DNA of 64,000 nucleotides from Anaerococcus degeneri (GTDB taxonomy: Bacteria; Bacillota; Clostridia; Tissierellales; Peptoniphilaceae), in assembly GCF_017874475.1 (NCBI RefSeq), contig NZ_JAGGLO010000003.1, positions 124,001 through 188,000 of the forward strand. The letters run 5' to 3'. The translations under genes and the position numbers were made by a program. Under the pieces are notes generated by a model. The model made no database searches. It was not told the DNA's origin and saw only the letters and a program-made list of their open reading frames with translations. Shown here piece by piece: positions 63,948-64,000 of the stretch (position 1 is the first letter of the stretch; the number at the start of each line of letters is the position of its first letter).

Positions 63948-64000
63948 TGACTATTTTAGTTTTATTACTCATTAATGAAGATTTCTAAAAAAGTTCTTAG

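Overview
The window looks like a chromosomal segment of a low-GC, Gram-positive anaerobe of the Peptoniphilaceae type (Anaerococcus, Peptoniphilus or Finegoldia). This genus-level guess is inference. It rests on AT-rich composition with AGG and CTA codons, T-box leaders, [FeFe]-hydrogenase maturases HydE/F/G, lipoproteins, class C sortases and LPXTG-type pilins. No rRNA, tRNA or CRISPR array was seen.

Layout. 1-8.9 kb: the end of an NlpC/P60-type gene, a DUF1002 protein and an Mrp ATPase, a T-box-controlled polar amino acid ABC transporter, a MurJ-type flippase, peptidase T and a lipoprotein. 9-13 kb: an ABC export/remodelling operon (ATPase, CARDB-like membrane protein, FtsX/MacB permease, lipoprotein) led by a FemX-type ligase. 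13.2-22.7 kb: a Nudix hydrolase, T-box-controlled type II isoleucyl-tRNA synthetase, an AMMECR1-like protein, glutathione peroxidase, and a methionine T-box operon (M20 amidohydrolase, metN, metI, metQ). 22.7-26.9 kb: hydF, hydG and hydE. Between hydG and hydE lies a complete small toxin/antisense-RNA locus organised like the Fst/par type I addiction modules. 26.9-34.5 kb: HD protein, acyl-ACP thioesterase, CtpA protease, MBL hydrolase, sodium:alanine symporter and a dhaKLM operon preceded by an IS256-type transposase relic. A MITE-like palindromic element (34.7-34.9 kb) follows.

34.9-64 kb is a surface-pilus and adhesin locus read on the minus strand. It comprises a secreted 665-aa protein, a 4759-aa Cna-B/SpaA-type adhesin with a YPFTG anchor, an 810-aa backbone pilin with YPKN and IPQTG motifs, a 611-aa minor or basal pilin with an LVKTG signal, three class C sortases and an orphan pilin-like N-domain protein. 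The locus is interrupted by about 2.3 kb of repeats, a PIN-domain gene on the opposite strand, and a duplicated 3' end of the backbone pilin gene. These are signs of past recombination.

The three T-box leaders share one geometry: the specifier-loop GAA, one base, then the codon. It reads ATC for ileS and ATG for the methionine operon, as expected from context. Applied to the first leader it reads AAA, which suggests the transporter at 2.5-4.8 kb imports lysine. The most notable find is the par-like module at 25.4-25.8 kb, with a second, decayed antitoxin-RNA cassette beside it.
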